NCBI RefSeq assembly: GCF_025370935.1
Contig: NC_133485.1
Coordinates: 1,301,257 to 1,365,256 of the forward strand
DNA length: 64,000 nucleotides
Reading direction: 5' to 3'
From: Choristoneura fumiferana
Lineage: Eukaryota; Arthropoda; Insecta; Lepidoptera; Tortricidae
Shown: positions 43,183 to 54,039 of the stretch, piece by piece
How positions within the stretch are numbered: the stretch's first letter is position 1
Layout of the letters: every line of letters starts with the position of its first letter
Translations under genes and position numbers: made by a program
The notes under the pieces: generated by a model
The model's input: only the letters and a program-made list of their open reading frames with translations
Told to the model about the DNA's origin: nothing
Database searches by the model: none

Positions 43183-43405
43183 ATGGTTAGGATGTCGATG
43201 ACGACGATTTATATGATGATGATGATGAAGATGGTTGATTGTGATCATTATGATGATATAGTTGATGTTAATTATGTAGATGATGATGTAGAAGATGATA
43301 ATAATGTAGATGGTGATGATGCTGAAAACGATGATGATGATTGGGGCAGAACAAACATGACATGTACCTGTGTATGTTCCTGCGAAATAAATATTTCTCA
43401 CCCTG
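43183..43405. repeat. GAT-type array 5 with the same tail module
   Basis: GAT repeats to about 43345, then GATTGGGGCAGAACAAACAT, GTACCTGTGTATGTTCCTGC and AAATAAATATTTC. Confidence 0.7.
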
Positions 43406-44644
43406 GAGATCGCATAGATCGATATTTACTTGACATCTTATTCCGAAACTTATTTATTATTTTGTCACTAGTAACGTGCTAGCACAAGTCTTTTCGCGAC
43501 AAATTATATTATTTTTAAGCTTCTGGTACCTTGACTTTTGTATTTAGGACTATTGCATGGTAGGTGCACGCGGCTATTAGCTAGTTTTATAAGATCTCCG
43601 CTTACAAATTGTATCTTTCGCGTCACTGCTTTCATTATAGTGGCATCATAATAATGTTTGATTTTGAGTTTGCATTACATTATAGGCACTAAGTAAGTAT
43701 AGAAGTTAGGTTGGTCAAAACTGTCTTATTGGCTGTACATTAATTTTCATCCAATCTAGTGCCTCAGGAGTGCGCAGGCCTCTACAGTTGTCAGATCCGA
43801 ACAGTAATTCACATGGAGTGGGCTATGGCGTTATAGGATGCCGTATACAGCATTACCGAGATATGGAGTGAGATAACGGACACCTACCATTCCAATTTTT
43901 CCATATCATATATAATTGTACTTTAGTAGACGATGACATGCGTTCACTAAATGGGCCGCTCAAACTATTGACCCCCCGGAACAACGAGGTGTAGTATAAT
44001 ATAATGCTTCAAAATGTGTTTCACATACTTTTGTTCTGACTAGAAAGACGTGTAATAGTATGTGATATTTTTGATTGGTTCGATTGTATCGAAATAAATA
44101 CTTGAATAATTGAGTGGTTTCGGTGTTACCAGGTTCCTTGACCCTTGATGCGTGGCTTTACTGGTACGTCCATGAGGCATATGTGCTATATGACCAGTGA
44201 TGTAAATAATGGAGTTGTTCTTTCAATAAATAATAAACTTTATTACATACATTATAATAATTATTTTTATTCTTGAACCACATTTAGATATTGTTGATTG
44301 ACTGGACAGCGGGGAATATTTAACTTGTATCACAGTTTATACCTTTTTTTTGTTCTCAAAGTATTAGCTGAATCTAATGCGACGTTGTTCACTAGCAGAC
44401 CTGACCCCTTGATCCTGATAATTATTCTCAAACCGCGCTGTCTAATGCGACATACTGCATTTTACTTACCCCAAGAAAAGATTGTATGGTAGAACTGCAA
44501 CTGTCACAGCGGAACGGCAGTGATGGGCCTGGTAATTGCAGCCTGCTCGCGTGCTCGACAGATGAGAGGAATAGAGCACACAAAATAATTAAAAGAAACT
44601 GGAATTAATCAAAATACCACGCACAGGACTTATACACGCTAACA
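43406..44644. other. No gene recognised
   Basis: Unassigned. Short frames (for example 44298-44492) show no motif. Confidence 0.45.
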
Positions 44645-44858
44645 CACACGAGTAAATATTTACCTCGATGTTTCGGCAACATTACAGTGGTCGTGGTCAC
44701 GAGTAGACTGAAGTGTGGGGTTCAAGTCTGCCTAGCACAGCGCGAGTCCTTCGAACTACCCGCACTTGGTCATTTTATTTGTCACCCACACTTCAGTCAC
44801 CCCCGTGACCACGGCGACTGTAATGTTGCCGAAACGTCGAGGTAAATATTACTCGTGT
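44645..44858. mobile_element. Palindromic MITE-like element
   Basis: ACACGAGTAAATATTTACCT...CGATGTTTCGGCAACATTAC at the left is mirrored by GTAATGTTGCCGAAACGTCG...ACTCGTGT at the right; the stem also pairs across GGTCACG and ACTTCAGTC. About 214 bp, non-coding. Confidence 0.8.
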
Positions 44859-45080
44859 CTAAAAATATATTGTTTCCAAATAGTTACTTGATTTATAATG
44901 CATAATATTTGGCATGAGTAATGGATATGAATTTACTGTACCAGCGGGAAAATTACAAATTAATTATACCCACTGCCCGTTCAACCAGACTAGTTAGCCG
45001 TAGATCCTACAGGCAAAGAGCGCTCAAAAAGTAGCAAAGTAAATACATTCCCTTTTACTCTAGTATTTGAGGACATGTAT

Positions 45081-45746
45081 AGTTATTTTCACACCTCACC
45101 TTCAGAAAAGTAACTTTTCCTCCCTGACGAGAGGGAGCAAAGTGGAACTTTTCTGTTCAAGGCTTTTCTAAGTATTTTATTGCAAATGCAATTTTTTGAA
45201 GTTGATAATTGTAAAGCCACGCCTTTTTGTATGCTGGTTGTTCTTTAATAATATTTAGAATTTACTTCTTTCAAGTTTCTTAATGCTCGGTGTGAAAAGT
45301 TGTATGAGCGACTCGGGAGAAAAATTATTTTCATCTTGTGCGTTTAACACTTGAATCCCTCATTACGCTCAGGATTCTACTTTAGAATCCTTCGCTACAT
45401 CTGGATTCTACAATAGAATCCTGACGTAGCGAGGGATTCTAAAGTAGAATCCTGAGCGTAATGAGGATTCAAGTGTTAACGCCCAAGATGAAAATATTTT
45501 TGCTCCCGAGTGGCTCATACAACTTTTCACACGGCGAGCATTAAGAAACTTGAAAATAACAAATTCTGATATTATTAAAGAAGCATAAGCATAAGCATAG
45601 AAAATGGCGTGGCTTTACATTATCAACTTCAAAAATTGCATTTGCAATAAATACTTAGAAAAGCCTTGAACAGAAAAGTTGCACTTTGCTCCCTCTCGGT
45701 AGGGAGGAAAAGTTACTTTTCTGAAGGAGAAGTGTGAAAAAAAACT
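45081..45746. mobile_element. 666-bp foldback element
   Basis: The two halves are reverse complements of each other over about 330 bp each (for example CAGAAAAGTAACTTTTCCTC against GAGGAAAAGTTACTTTTCTG). The centre near 45410 has GATTCTA repeats in both senses. No ORF. Confidence 0.8.
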
Positions 45747-45750
45747 ATTT

Positions 45751-46066
45751 GAGCATTTCTAAATAAAGTTTGTACATTTGATTTGCGACTCCTATTTGTG
45801 ATAAAAAATTGCAGGTATGTAGAGTGAACGATACTGAGTCGTAATAACATAGTCTCTCAAAATGTCCCAATTGGTTTGTATGGAAATTTCCTGTTTTGTT
45901 ACCAAAACTATGGATTTGCGTAACAAAAAGAACTTTCCATACAAATTAATTGGGACATTTCGGGAGACTATGTTATTTAAACTCAGTGAACGATTCACTC
46001 TATCTACCTGCAAATTTTTCCCAAACGGTGTCGCAAATCAAATGTACAAACTTTTTAGAAATGCTC
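45751..46066. mobile_element. 316-bp foldback element
   Basis: GAGCATTTCTAAATAAAGTT at the left is mirrored by AACTTTTTAGAAATGCTC at the right. The stem continues through ACATAGTCTCTC-AAATGTCCCAATT to a loop near 45910. It abuts the previous foldback. Confidence 0.8.
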
Positions 46067-46224
46067 ATTTTAGCACTGTAGCTTGCTGTGACAAAGTACC
46101 AACTTTTCAGCTACCTATGAGCTTGACTGCTTCGAATTAGGTTTGATGCAACATCTGTCTCCGATGATGACGTGTCAGCTAAACTGAACGTTCCCGTAGT
46201 CTGCAAATACGACGGACTATTTGC

Positions 46225-46400
46225 GGTAGTTCTAGTTCCTTCACAAGACCTTGAAGAAAGAACTGCGTTATTTTTCCGCCTTTGTACCTTTGCAAGAAAC
46301 TGAAGATGCTACTGCGAAAGGAACAAAGACAAAAAAAATAACGCAGTTTTTCCTTCTAGTCTTGTAAAGGAACTAATGCAAAAAAACGCAGTAGTTCCAT
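46225..46400. mobile_element. Imperfect hairpin element
   Basis: GTTCCTTCACAAGACCTTGA and AACTGCGTTATTTTT are mirrored by AAAAATAACGCAGTTTTTCC and GTCTTGTAAAGGAAC. Third hairpin in a row. Confidence 0.65.
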
Positions 46401-47192
46401 CGCACGACATCCAAAGGAAGCACTGCCAATAATCCAGTACGCACGACTACAACTCTGCTGGATCGGATAAAAATCCTAGCAGATAATACTTACAATAGGT
46501 AGTTATATGATACGAATTGACAACTGTTTCGACTCGAAGGTAACAAGGGAGTGTAGATAATTTTGGAACTGCTCGTAGTCTTCGCTGATTGTGCAAATCA
46601 TCGGTTATGATTATCCTAACAAATCAATTTATAGAGATATGTATATGTAGTACAAAATTAGCACGGGATAGTTTTTTACCGCAATTTGATACCAGTTATC
46701 GGCGAGTGGGTGAACTTTTTGCTGTTATGTAAGTATTTCGTAAGTATTTATTTATACCTATAAAGGCAAAACATGGCCTAAAAATGCATGAGATTTGGGC
46801 AAACATACAATTGGAATTATGGAATACTCCTTGAGGATCGCAGAGGTGCAAGAAGTTTTTTTTTAATTCGAATACCTACACTACAGAATAGATTTTTTTC
46901 TTCAATGGGAGCGAAGCGCGGGATTAAGCTAGTAATTATATATACGAACTGAGAAATCCAGATGCAGAAGCCTAGATAAACTCTTCGTCAACTTTTTTCA
47001 TGGTTAGCAACTTATTAATAATTGATATTAGCAGCTTATGATTACTAATTCTCTACAAAAGTCTTACACAGAAATTGAGTGATGATGATGATGATAATTA
47101 GGTAGTAAACTCTGTAAGCTTTTTATTACCTCTTTTGATAGAAAAGAGCTTACACGAAGCTCTGTTCATAAACTATTAGGTATGTCTAAAGG
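46401..47192. other. No gene; Helitron-type end
   Basis: 46895-46934 (GGGAGCGAAGCGCGGGATTA then AGCTAG) looks like a Helitron 3' end. Otherwise unassigned. Confidence 0.45.
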
Positions 47193-47425
47193 CACTGTTA
47201 CACATGCTGCTCGTTACTAGCATGCTTATAAGAATGCTTTGAGCATGTTCATGACTGAAGCAAACGCGTTCACACTTGCTTATTACCTTTCCCCTTCCAC
47301 CCCGTCTCGAGCTTGCAACTAATAAGCATGCTCGATAGTAGCATGTCCTGTTCACACATGCTACTAGTTAGCATTTGCTCAATAGTAGCATGCTTTCTTG
47401 CTACTAAAGAGCATGTGTAACAGTG
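47193..47425. mobile_element. hAT-like non-autonomous element
   Basis: TIR CACTGTTACACATGCT and AGCATGTGTAACAGTG. The flanks TCTAAAGG (left) and TCTTAAGG (right) match at 7 of 8 bases, fitting an 8-bp hAT duplication. Rich in AGCATGC motifs like 11350-11940, with which it also shares CTTATTACCTTTCCCC. Confidence 0.75.
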
Positions 47426-47449
47426 TCTTAAGGACTTTGGCCTTACGGG

Positions 47450-47758
47450 ATGCCCTTGATAAACTTGATTGCCTGTGCATTTCTGTGCGTGTCGTACAAG
47501 GTGACTAAGAGCCCTGGTGCAGCGCTCTCTATTGCTAACTACGAATTCAAACTCCAGCTCTGCGGCGTGGAAGGTAAGGACAAACCACCGCACTATTTCC
47601 CAAGAAACTCGTCTGTACATTTGCTACCGATTTTCAACCGACGACCAATGACCACATTAGCAAGAGTAGTAACTACGAAAAGTAACTATAAATATAACCT
47701 GAATAATAGCAAGACCATCAACCAAGACAAGAAACCGTGGTCAGAATCTTGGTAATTT
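47450..47758 (+). other. 101-codon frame, unrecognised
   Basis: Open from an ATG at 47450 (MPLINLIACAFLCVSYKVTK) to a stop just after 47755. The hydrophobic start could pass for a signal peptide, but the nucleotide sequence resembles a dispersed repeat end (CCTGTGCATTTCTGTGCGTG). No domain recognised; probably not a gene. Confidence 0.25.
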
Positions 47759-48277
47759 CTCATTTATCGTACACATATTATGAACACTTGAAAGGCGTTG
47801 GCTCGTATTATAATATGCGAACAGTTATCCAACCAAGACCCTGCTTCTAATTATCAATAAAATACCTATAAATTTTATAGGTCGTAGTAAAATTTTCGAG
47901 TAAAGTACAGTTGGTACAAAATTTCGTGACTCGATAAAAAATGTGAATATTACTCGAAGGAGTACCCCGATCGGTAGCTAAGTGTCGCAATAGACTTTCG
48001 CTAGCTGGCGCTGTCTATTTGAGTGTGTGCGTGAGCTCCTAGTGTCCGTATTACGGCCGCAATTGACGTTCAAAGTAAAGCACCTCGTTTGCGGCTTTGG
48101 CGGAATATTTCATTTTCGAGTGTGGGGTCAAAAAATCGGTTACGCTTAGATACTCCGCGCCACTTAGTTTTTGGTGAAATAATTCTTCATAATTTACGAA
48201 AAAACCTGAAAAAAGGAACTATTGATAACAGCGCCATCTAACGGGACATTGCTCATGAGCTACCAGGAGCAAACCCC
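47759..48277. other. Right part of the segment, no gene
   Basis: Unassigned; ends with GAGCAAACCCC before the right TTAA. Confidence 0.45.
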
Positions 48278-48281
48278 TTAA
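48278..48281. repeat. TTAA target duplication (right)
   Basis: TTAA between GAGCAAACCCC and resumed pol codons. Confidence 0.8.
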
Positions 48282-50057
48282 ATAAACTTAACGCGAAAGG
48301 GAAGAATGTTCCTGCTTTCGGTGGTCTGAAGAACAGCAGAACAAGCATTAAATTCATTGAAGATGCATTGGTGTCGGCACCCTATTTTGGCAGTGCCAGA
48401 NNNNNNNNNNNNNNNNNNNNNNNNNNNNNNNNNNNNNNNNNNNNNNNNNNNNNNNNNNNNNNNNNNNNNNNNNNNNNNNNNNNNNNNNNNNNNNNNNNNN
48501 NNNNNNNNNNNNNNNNNNNNNNNNNNNNNNNNNNNNNNNNNNNNNNNNNNNNNNNNNNNNNNNNNNNNNNNNNNNNNNNNNNNNNNNNNNNNNNNNNNNN
48601 NNNNNNNNNNNNNNNNNNNNNNNNNNNNNNNNNNNNNNNNNNNNNNNNNNNNNNNNNNNNNNNNNNNNNNNNNNNNNNNNNNNNNNNNNNNNNNNNNNNN
48701 NNNNNNNNNNNNNNNNNNNNNNNNNNNNNNNNNNNNNNNNNNNNNNNNNNNNNNNNNNNNNNNNNNNNNNNNNNNNNNNNNNNNNNNNNNNNNNNNNNNN
48801 NNNNNNNNNNNNNNNNNNNNNNNNNNNNNNNNNNNNNNNNNNNNNNNNNNNNNNNNNNNNNNNNNNNNNNNNNNNNNNNNNNNNNNNNNNNNNNNNNNNN
48901 NNNNNNNNNNNNNNNNNNNNNNNNNNNNNNNNNNNNNNNNNNNNNNNNNNNNNNNNNNNNNNNNNNNNNNNNNNNNNNNNNNNNNNNNNNNNNNNNNNNN
49001 NNNNNNNNNNNNNNNNNNNNNNNNNNNNNNNNNNNNGAGCCTACAGCCGCGCATTTAGGAGTTTTTCAAAACTCATCGGCGGTTGTCTTTGACATATTTT
49101 TGGCCTGGCATGCATAAGATGTCGTGGAATTTGTAAGGCGGTGATGTTGTTCCGCCTACAAGCATTCGCAGAACGTTACTCCAGGGTTGATGGGCCAGCC
49201 AAAAGATATGTCATAGACCATTTCAAGTAGTCTCGATAGATTTAGTAGGTCCACTACCGCGCTCTCGCGTCGGGTTACACGTTTTTATTTGTGGTGACAT
49301 GCTGCTTTTCAAATATACTCTGATGTTTCCATTGCGCCGTGCAACTAGTGCATTAGTTGCCAAACATTTTGAGAACCATGTTATTTTGGCTCATGGGGTT
49401 CCTGAAACCGTCATAACTGACAACGGGGTCCAGTTTACGGGTTCAGAATTTAGGCAACTTTTGAAAAAGTACAGTGTCCCAAAAGTACATTTTGGCCCAC
49501 GCTTTACGCTCAAGTTAATTTGGTAGAGAGGTACAACAAAGTTATTATGACTGCAGTAGCTTCTTACGTAGAAGAAAACCACCGCTCCTGGGACGAGCAC
49601 TGCACCGTATTCAGTTTGCCATAAACAGTGCAGTAAACGAGTCCACGGGGTTTTCTCCATTTTTCTTAGTACACGCTAGAGAACCAGTCATAAATGGGTC
49701 ATTCTACCGAGACACCGATCAAGAGTATAGCGTTAGCGTTTCCACGGGAGGAATATGCCGGGAATTTGGTGTTTAAAGACAATTTTTGAGCAGTTAGGTC
49801 TCATCTTTTGAAAGCGCATAGCACTAACTCTTAAGTACTATAATTTAAGACGTCGTCAGCTAAATTTTCAGAAGGGGACGTAGTTTGGAAACGTTCTTAC
49901 GTACAAAGTGACGCACAAAAATTTAAGATGGCAAAGCTTCGCGCCAAAAGTAACGTAAAAATGTAAAAAAGAAAGTGTTGTCTCCCTTAGTTTATGAATT
50001 GGAGAGGATGGATGGTCATCCTATTGGTTCTTGGCACATTAAAGACCTGAAAGCGTA
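48282..50057 (+). pseudogene. Gypsy pol, RNase H to integrase part
   Basis: Up to the gap it reads the end of the reverse transcriptase (PILAVP in one frame, ALVSAP in another, so a frameshift is present). Behind the gap come integrase blocks: AAHLGVF and WPGM near 49052-49115, the first Asp in SIDLVGPL near 49232-49255, the second in ITDNGVQFTGSEF near 49410-49450, and the Glu in LVERYNK near 49518-49538. Frameshifts and a stop lie between them. The RNase H domain would fall in the gap. Inactive copy. Confidence 0.85.
48401..49036. other. Assembly gap, 636 N
   Basis: Sized gap. By position it should contain RNase H and the integrase zinc finger of the gypsy element. Confidence 1.
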
Positions 50058-51268
50058 AAAACGTTTCCACTCAGCTAGTGAACAGTGGACGCGCGGCCCG
50101 CATTACGTTTTTTGATCGCCGCGCCGCCATTGTTGACTACGCAAGAGAGAGCGTCACAGTATCGGAGGATGATTTCGAGCGGTGGACGCACGGCCGTTTG
50201 CTCCGGCTGGCTGCCGAGCTGCCATGGTTCGAAACACTGACGTTACTTGGATCACTTCCTTAAGATAAGAGCTTAGCATTTGAGTGTTAAATATTACATT
50301 ATATTTAATCACAAACTGTAAGGTGTGGTGCACAGTCATAACTGTCGCACTACTACTGTAAGCGTGATGTATGATAGAGTATTTAGGTAGATATTGATGG
50401 ATTCTTAGGGCGGCTCTATCTTAACTCAATATCATCAAGAGTAGTCTTTAATATGTGTACAAGCAAAGTTATGAATACCTGTTGGTACCTTGGTACCTCA
50501 CCAAGTTATAATAGTTATGTCACTCCGTGTGTTCGCATTTCAACTTATCGGGTTTCCGTGCATGTGTGGATGCGATGTTTTGTTGCACGGTGATTATTTT
50601 GTTTTGGTATCTCGAGCCCGGGCGAGATAGATTTCGTTCCTCAACAGAAGGTTGCGGATATTTTGGTTTGTAATTCCTTGGAGACAATGTATTTGTATCC
50701 AAGATGTTTAGGTAATCTTGGTGAAGGGTTTTGTTCATATTTCGTAAAGATATTTTTTCCGAGATGTCTAGGTAAAGATATTTCGATACAAAGGTCTTGT
50801 TTATATTTCGTTAGGTTTTGATAGTGGTTATGAATTTTTGTTAGGTTTCGCCCGACAAGAAGGGACTATATTGAGGAATGCTGAACATCGGTCCTGGCTG
50901 TTGGTAATTAGCCTCTTCAGCACAACATTGCCGTTGTGCTGGAGAAGCTAATGGTTTGGTTCACGAATAAGGAATGGTTGCATTTTGGTTATTTTGTTTT
51001 TTTAGTATGATACAAAGGTTTTTGGTATATAACTCTAGTGATCCATATTCTTGGATGTTATATACATTTTTGTCCTTTACAATAGATTCAGTAAGCACAA
51101 TCATAGTCTTATTTTTGATAGGTATTCTTCTAAACATTTGAGTTATGTTCTATAGCTACGCAGGTTGTTCGGACCGTGGGTTGGTTCTTGCATGGGAGAT
51201 TTCGTTGAACTCCTAGGTTGTAGAGCAGAGCGCTGAGGGCAGCGTACGGTTCACCTACGTTGAACCTT
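50058..51268 (+). other. Gypsy 3' region, no env seen
   Basis: About 1.2 kb between pol and the polypurine tract. A 61-codon frame (50078-50263) continues the pol-side sequence without a known domain. A hairpin lies at 50908-50951. No envelope-type frame is present. Confidence 0.6.
50908..50951 (+). other. RNA-type hairpin in gypsy 3' region
   Basis: TTAGCCTCTTCAGCACAAC pairs with GTTGTGCTGGAGAAGCTAA over 19 bp, the two non-Watson-Crick pairs being G-U compatible, around a 6-base loop. Confidence 0.6.
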
Positions 51269-51284
51269 AAGTGGGGAAGGGGGG
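51269..51284 (+). promoter_or_regulatory. Polypurine tract
   Basis: AAGTGGGGAAGGGGGG just upstream of the 3' LTR; would prime plus-strand DNA synthesis. Confidence 0.85.
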
Positions 51285-51287
51285 TAT

Positions 51288-53003
51288 TGTAACGTTGTGT
51301 TTTCTTCCATGACTCGAACTGCCCGAAATCCGATTAATCTGGCAATTATTTTAATATATTTTTTTCAGCTGGCAACAGGAGGAGGATTAAGTTGACGGGG
51401 TCATCTCTGATTGGAGCATTAAGTAAATCATTTTGTAGGGATGTCAGTTCAGGAATTTCTATCATGTTTCAGGGGAAATATAATTAATTTCAGACATTGG
51501 TGAATAACATTTATTTAATTAACATCAGTCGAATCTGATACAGAATCGAAAGCTAATAACATCTAGTGATAATTTGGCATAGTAAATGTTGTTCCCACAA
51601 TTGGTGGGATTCGGGGAAATTCTTAGGGGCTTTTCTTAGTCCAAGCTATGTTCACTCAGGCTTTGAGGAGGGCTGTACTGGAGTCTCCATTGCTTTTGAC
51701 TTAGGCCTCCATCATGTGACCAAGATAGATCATTTTCCATCGAAGAAGAGACGAGGGTGGCAGCCTCCATTGTGAATATTGTGGCTTCTTTTGGCGCAAA
51801 CGCAGCCCATTTAAATTTTATTTTTGTGCAGCAAGTGAACTGTAAGTAAATTTGGTTACTGAAATATTGGTTAGATTTGCTTTAGTCCGCGGCATTATTT
51901 CTCATCCTTGTGGTTAATTTCAGCACATGAATCCTTGCATGCGGCTGAGGGTGGAAGACCAGCGTCGAGTTAATCCTGGGCTACAGTTGATTTACTCCGT
52001 AAGAATCATACAGATCACTTTACCTCTTTGCCACATGCTTTTGCCTTTTTGCAAGTGTCTAATCGAAGCAATTTCTTCTTCCTTCCAGCCGGTTAGGTCA
52101 TTATCATTATTAAGTTTATTAGGTTTATTAGGATTATTCTGATAATTATTTTTCATCTTTCGTTTACTTACTACAGTAAAGTAATTTGTGGCATGATGAT
52201 GCCAATGATTTGGGTTTAGACCTTGTCTTTTTGCACCTCCATTTGGGAGCTTAAGGTTTAGATAAACTCTTATTTCCGGGCTAGATATTCATTTCTGTGT
52301 TCTGAGAACTAGCCAATTTTCTGTAGCATCATTGCCTTGGCTGTGCCTTCTGCAACTAGCTTTGCCACGTCTTTTCTTCCGTTGCTGAGACCAGAAGACT
52401 GTTCTGCATCCTGTGGGACCCGCGCGGCCAGCTAAGGGTCAGCACATAGAGACGACGCCCCAGAGCATCGCGTTTGTCTCACACCGTGGTCATCCTTCGG
52501 CTGCCGGACTGGTGTCACAGAGAGGTAGCTTCTGGCCAGGTCTGTAAAACATTTATGAATATAATTAGGGAAGTTTATGATTTAAATTCAGTAGTTGAAA
52601 ATTGAAATTGATGGCAAGTTTGGATTTCCTTAGGGACTAACACCATTAAGCTTAAATAAATTGTGAAACTAGCATATAAGAACCGCCTTCTGCATCACAC
52701 CCGCTTGCGGCTGAGCTAAAACTATCTTTGTAAATTGTCTGGTAATCTACTACAAGTGGTTTCACATATTTATATTACTTTACGCTGTATAGAGTCAAAA
52801 GAGCAATAAAGATTGTGTTTACATACTAACATTTTTCCTTTACATCCTTTAGATAGAGCCCTAATTATTCAGAGCACGCCTCCAGACAATATTTAAGCAT
52901 TTTCAGTGTAGCAACAGCTACTTTCAGTTTTATTCTGTCTTTCCGCATTGCCCCTTGGCTGTTACCCACACCGGGCTTGTTTTCAGTACGGCACAAGGTG
53001 GCA
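51288..53003 (+). repeat. Gypsy 3' LTR
   Basis: TGTAACGTTGTG to CACAAGGTGGCA, about 1716 bp, aligned throughout with 25852-27573. Confidence 0.9.
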
Positions 53004-53761
53004 ATAGATAAAATAAATTCTGAAATTATGATTCTTTTCTCAATTTTTAAAACTTTCAAAACGCCATTACCCTTTCTCTGTTCGATATAAACTTTTCTAA
53101 TGTAACCTAAACGTGTACGCTAGGTTAGAGACATGACATTTGGCGCAGGATTTTATGTAACATTCAGAGTGTTAATTTTTGGAAATTCTCACGAAATATT
53201 TTGTGAATTACAAAAATTTCATTTGATTGATAGACTTAATGTTTACGCGTGCAAAGCCGCGGGTAAAAGCTAGTAATTTATAAAATTTGGAATTTAATAA
53301 GACTTATATGATACTTAGACACATGTAAAATTAGTTGTTTTTTAAAAGAACTCTATGGAATAACTATACCGACGATGAAGTATACCTCCTAACTGATAGA
53401 TCTTTGACATGCAAATAAGGACTTTAGGCTAGGAAGCTAGCCTAACTTCTTTAGTATGTTCGAGATTTATCTGTTGGGTAGTGTTGGTTCTTCAGCATCG
53501 TAATTAAATCGCAAGTTCATTTTGTTTCACTATGTTTATTTTAATGTGTTTTTATTAATGTCATGATAGAAATTTATTTTCATATTATCTTAAACTTTTT
53601 ATATTACCTTTGACGATTTCACTATAAAACTTGTAACCTTATCTTTTATCTTTTATGAAAATTATAATGTAAATAATATAATATTTAATGAAAAAAATAA
53701 ACTTAACTAAACAACAATTTCGAAAAACAACTGACATGGATCCATCGGATCGGATGGATCT
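53004..53761. other. No gene; Helitron-type 3' end
   Basis: 53242-53273 reads TTTACGCGTGCAAAGCCGCG then GGTAAAAGCTAG, a Helitron end without recognisable 5' part. The rest is unassigned. Confidence 0.5.
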
Positions 53762-53762
53762 G

Positions 53763-53962
53763 TCCAGCGTGGTGTAGTGGTTATAGCACGCAGCACGATT
53801 GCTGAGACCTGGGTTCGATTCAGCGCTGGTCTCTTTTTCTGGTTTTTCTGTGCATCCATGTCTCAGTTTGTATTTTCGATATGGTTTCACGGGATACCCG
53901 TAAAAGTAACAAAATTTGGAATTGAAATAAAAATACAAAAAGACTCCAAAAAAACCAATCAT
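53763..53962 (+). mobile_element. tRNA-derived SINE, family B, full length
   Basis: A-box region GGTGTAGTGGTTATAGCACG at 53771, B box GGTTCGATTC at 53812, body CTGTGCATCCATGTCTCAGT and ACGGGATACCCGTAAAAGTA, tail AAATACAAAAAGACTCC. Best copy of the family in the window. Confidence 0.85.
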
Positions 53963-54039
53963 TACAACAATTATTTGGTTTGTTGACAGGCAAATTACAT
54001 CTGATTTATAGAATCAGGCGTAACTTTGCGGAGTCCATA

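Larger units (their letters stand above)
36023..48277. mobile_element. 12.26 kb TTAA-bounded segment inserted in pol
   Basis: The left end reads GGGGGTTGCTC and the right end reads GAGCAAACCCC, inverted termini matching at 10 of 11 bases. TTAA lies on both sides. If the segment and one TTAA are left out, the pol frame runs on without a shift or stop through the junction, with conserved residues on both sides. TTAA duplication is known for piggyBac and Kolobok transposons; a 5' purine end fits Kolobok better as I recall. No transposase frame was found inside; the contents are repeats and unassigned sequence. Confidence 0.75.
25852..53003 (+). mobile_element. Ty3/gypsy LTR retrotransposon, broken, with two large insertions
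   Basis: Two 1.72 kb direct LTRs enclose a primer-binding site, a gag pseudogene, pol pieces in the order protease, reverse transcriptase, (RNase H region lost in a gap), integrase, and a polypurine tract. Insertions at 29823-34575 and 36023-48277 split it. Without these it would be roughly 10 kb. Long LTRs, a tRNA-Lys-type primer site and the integrase type recall Osvaldo/Ulysses-like lineages, an inference only. No target duplication is seen (GACAC before, ATAGA after). Confidence 0.9.

Noticed and set aside
42800..43482. His-rich and Asp-rich frames
   Set aside because: Translations of GAT arrays; no domain, and composition follows the repeat.
45862..46140. 92-codon plus frame
   Set aside because: Lies in the 316-bp foldback and reads its right arm.
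48278..49117. Three frames of 230-260 codons on both strands
   Set aside because: They are mostly the 636-N gap read as open codons; only the gypsy pol scraps at the edges are real.
50058..51268. Envelope gene of an errantivirus-type element
   Set aside because: No frame above about 75 codons, no signal peptide or membrane segment in the region.
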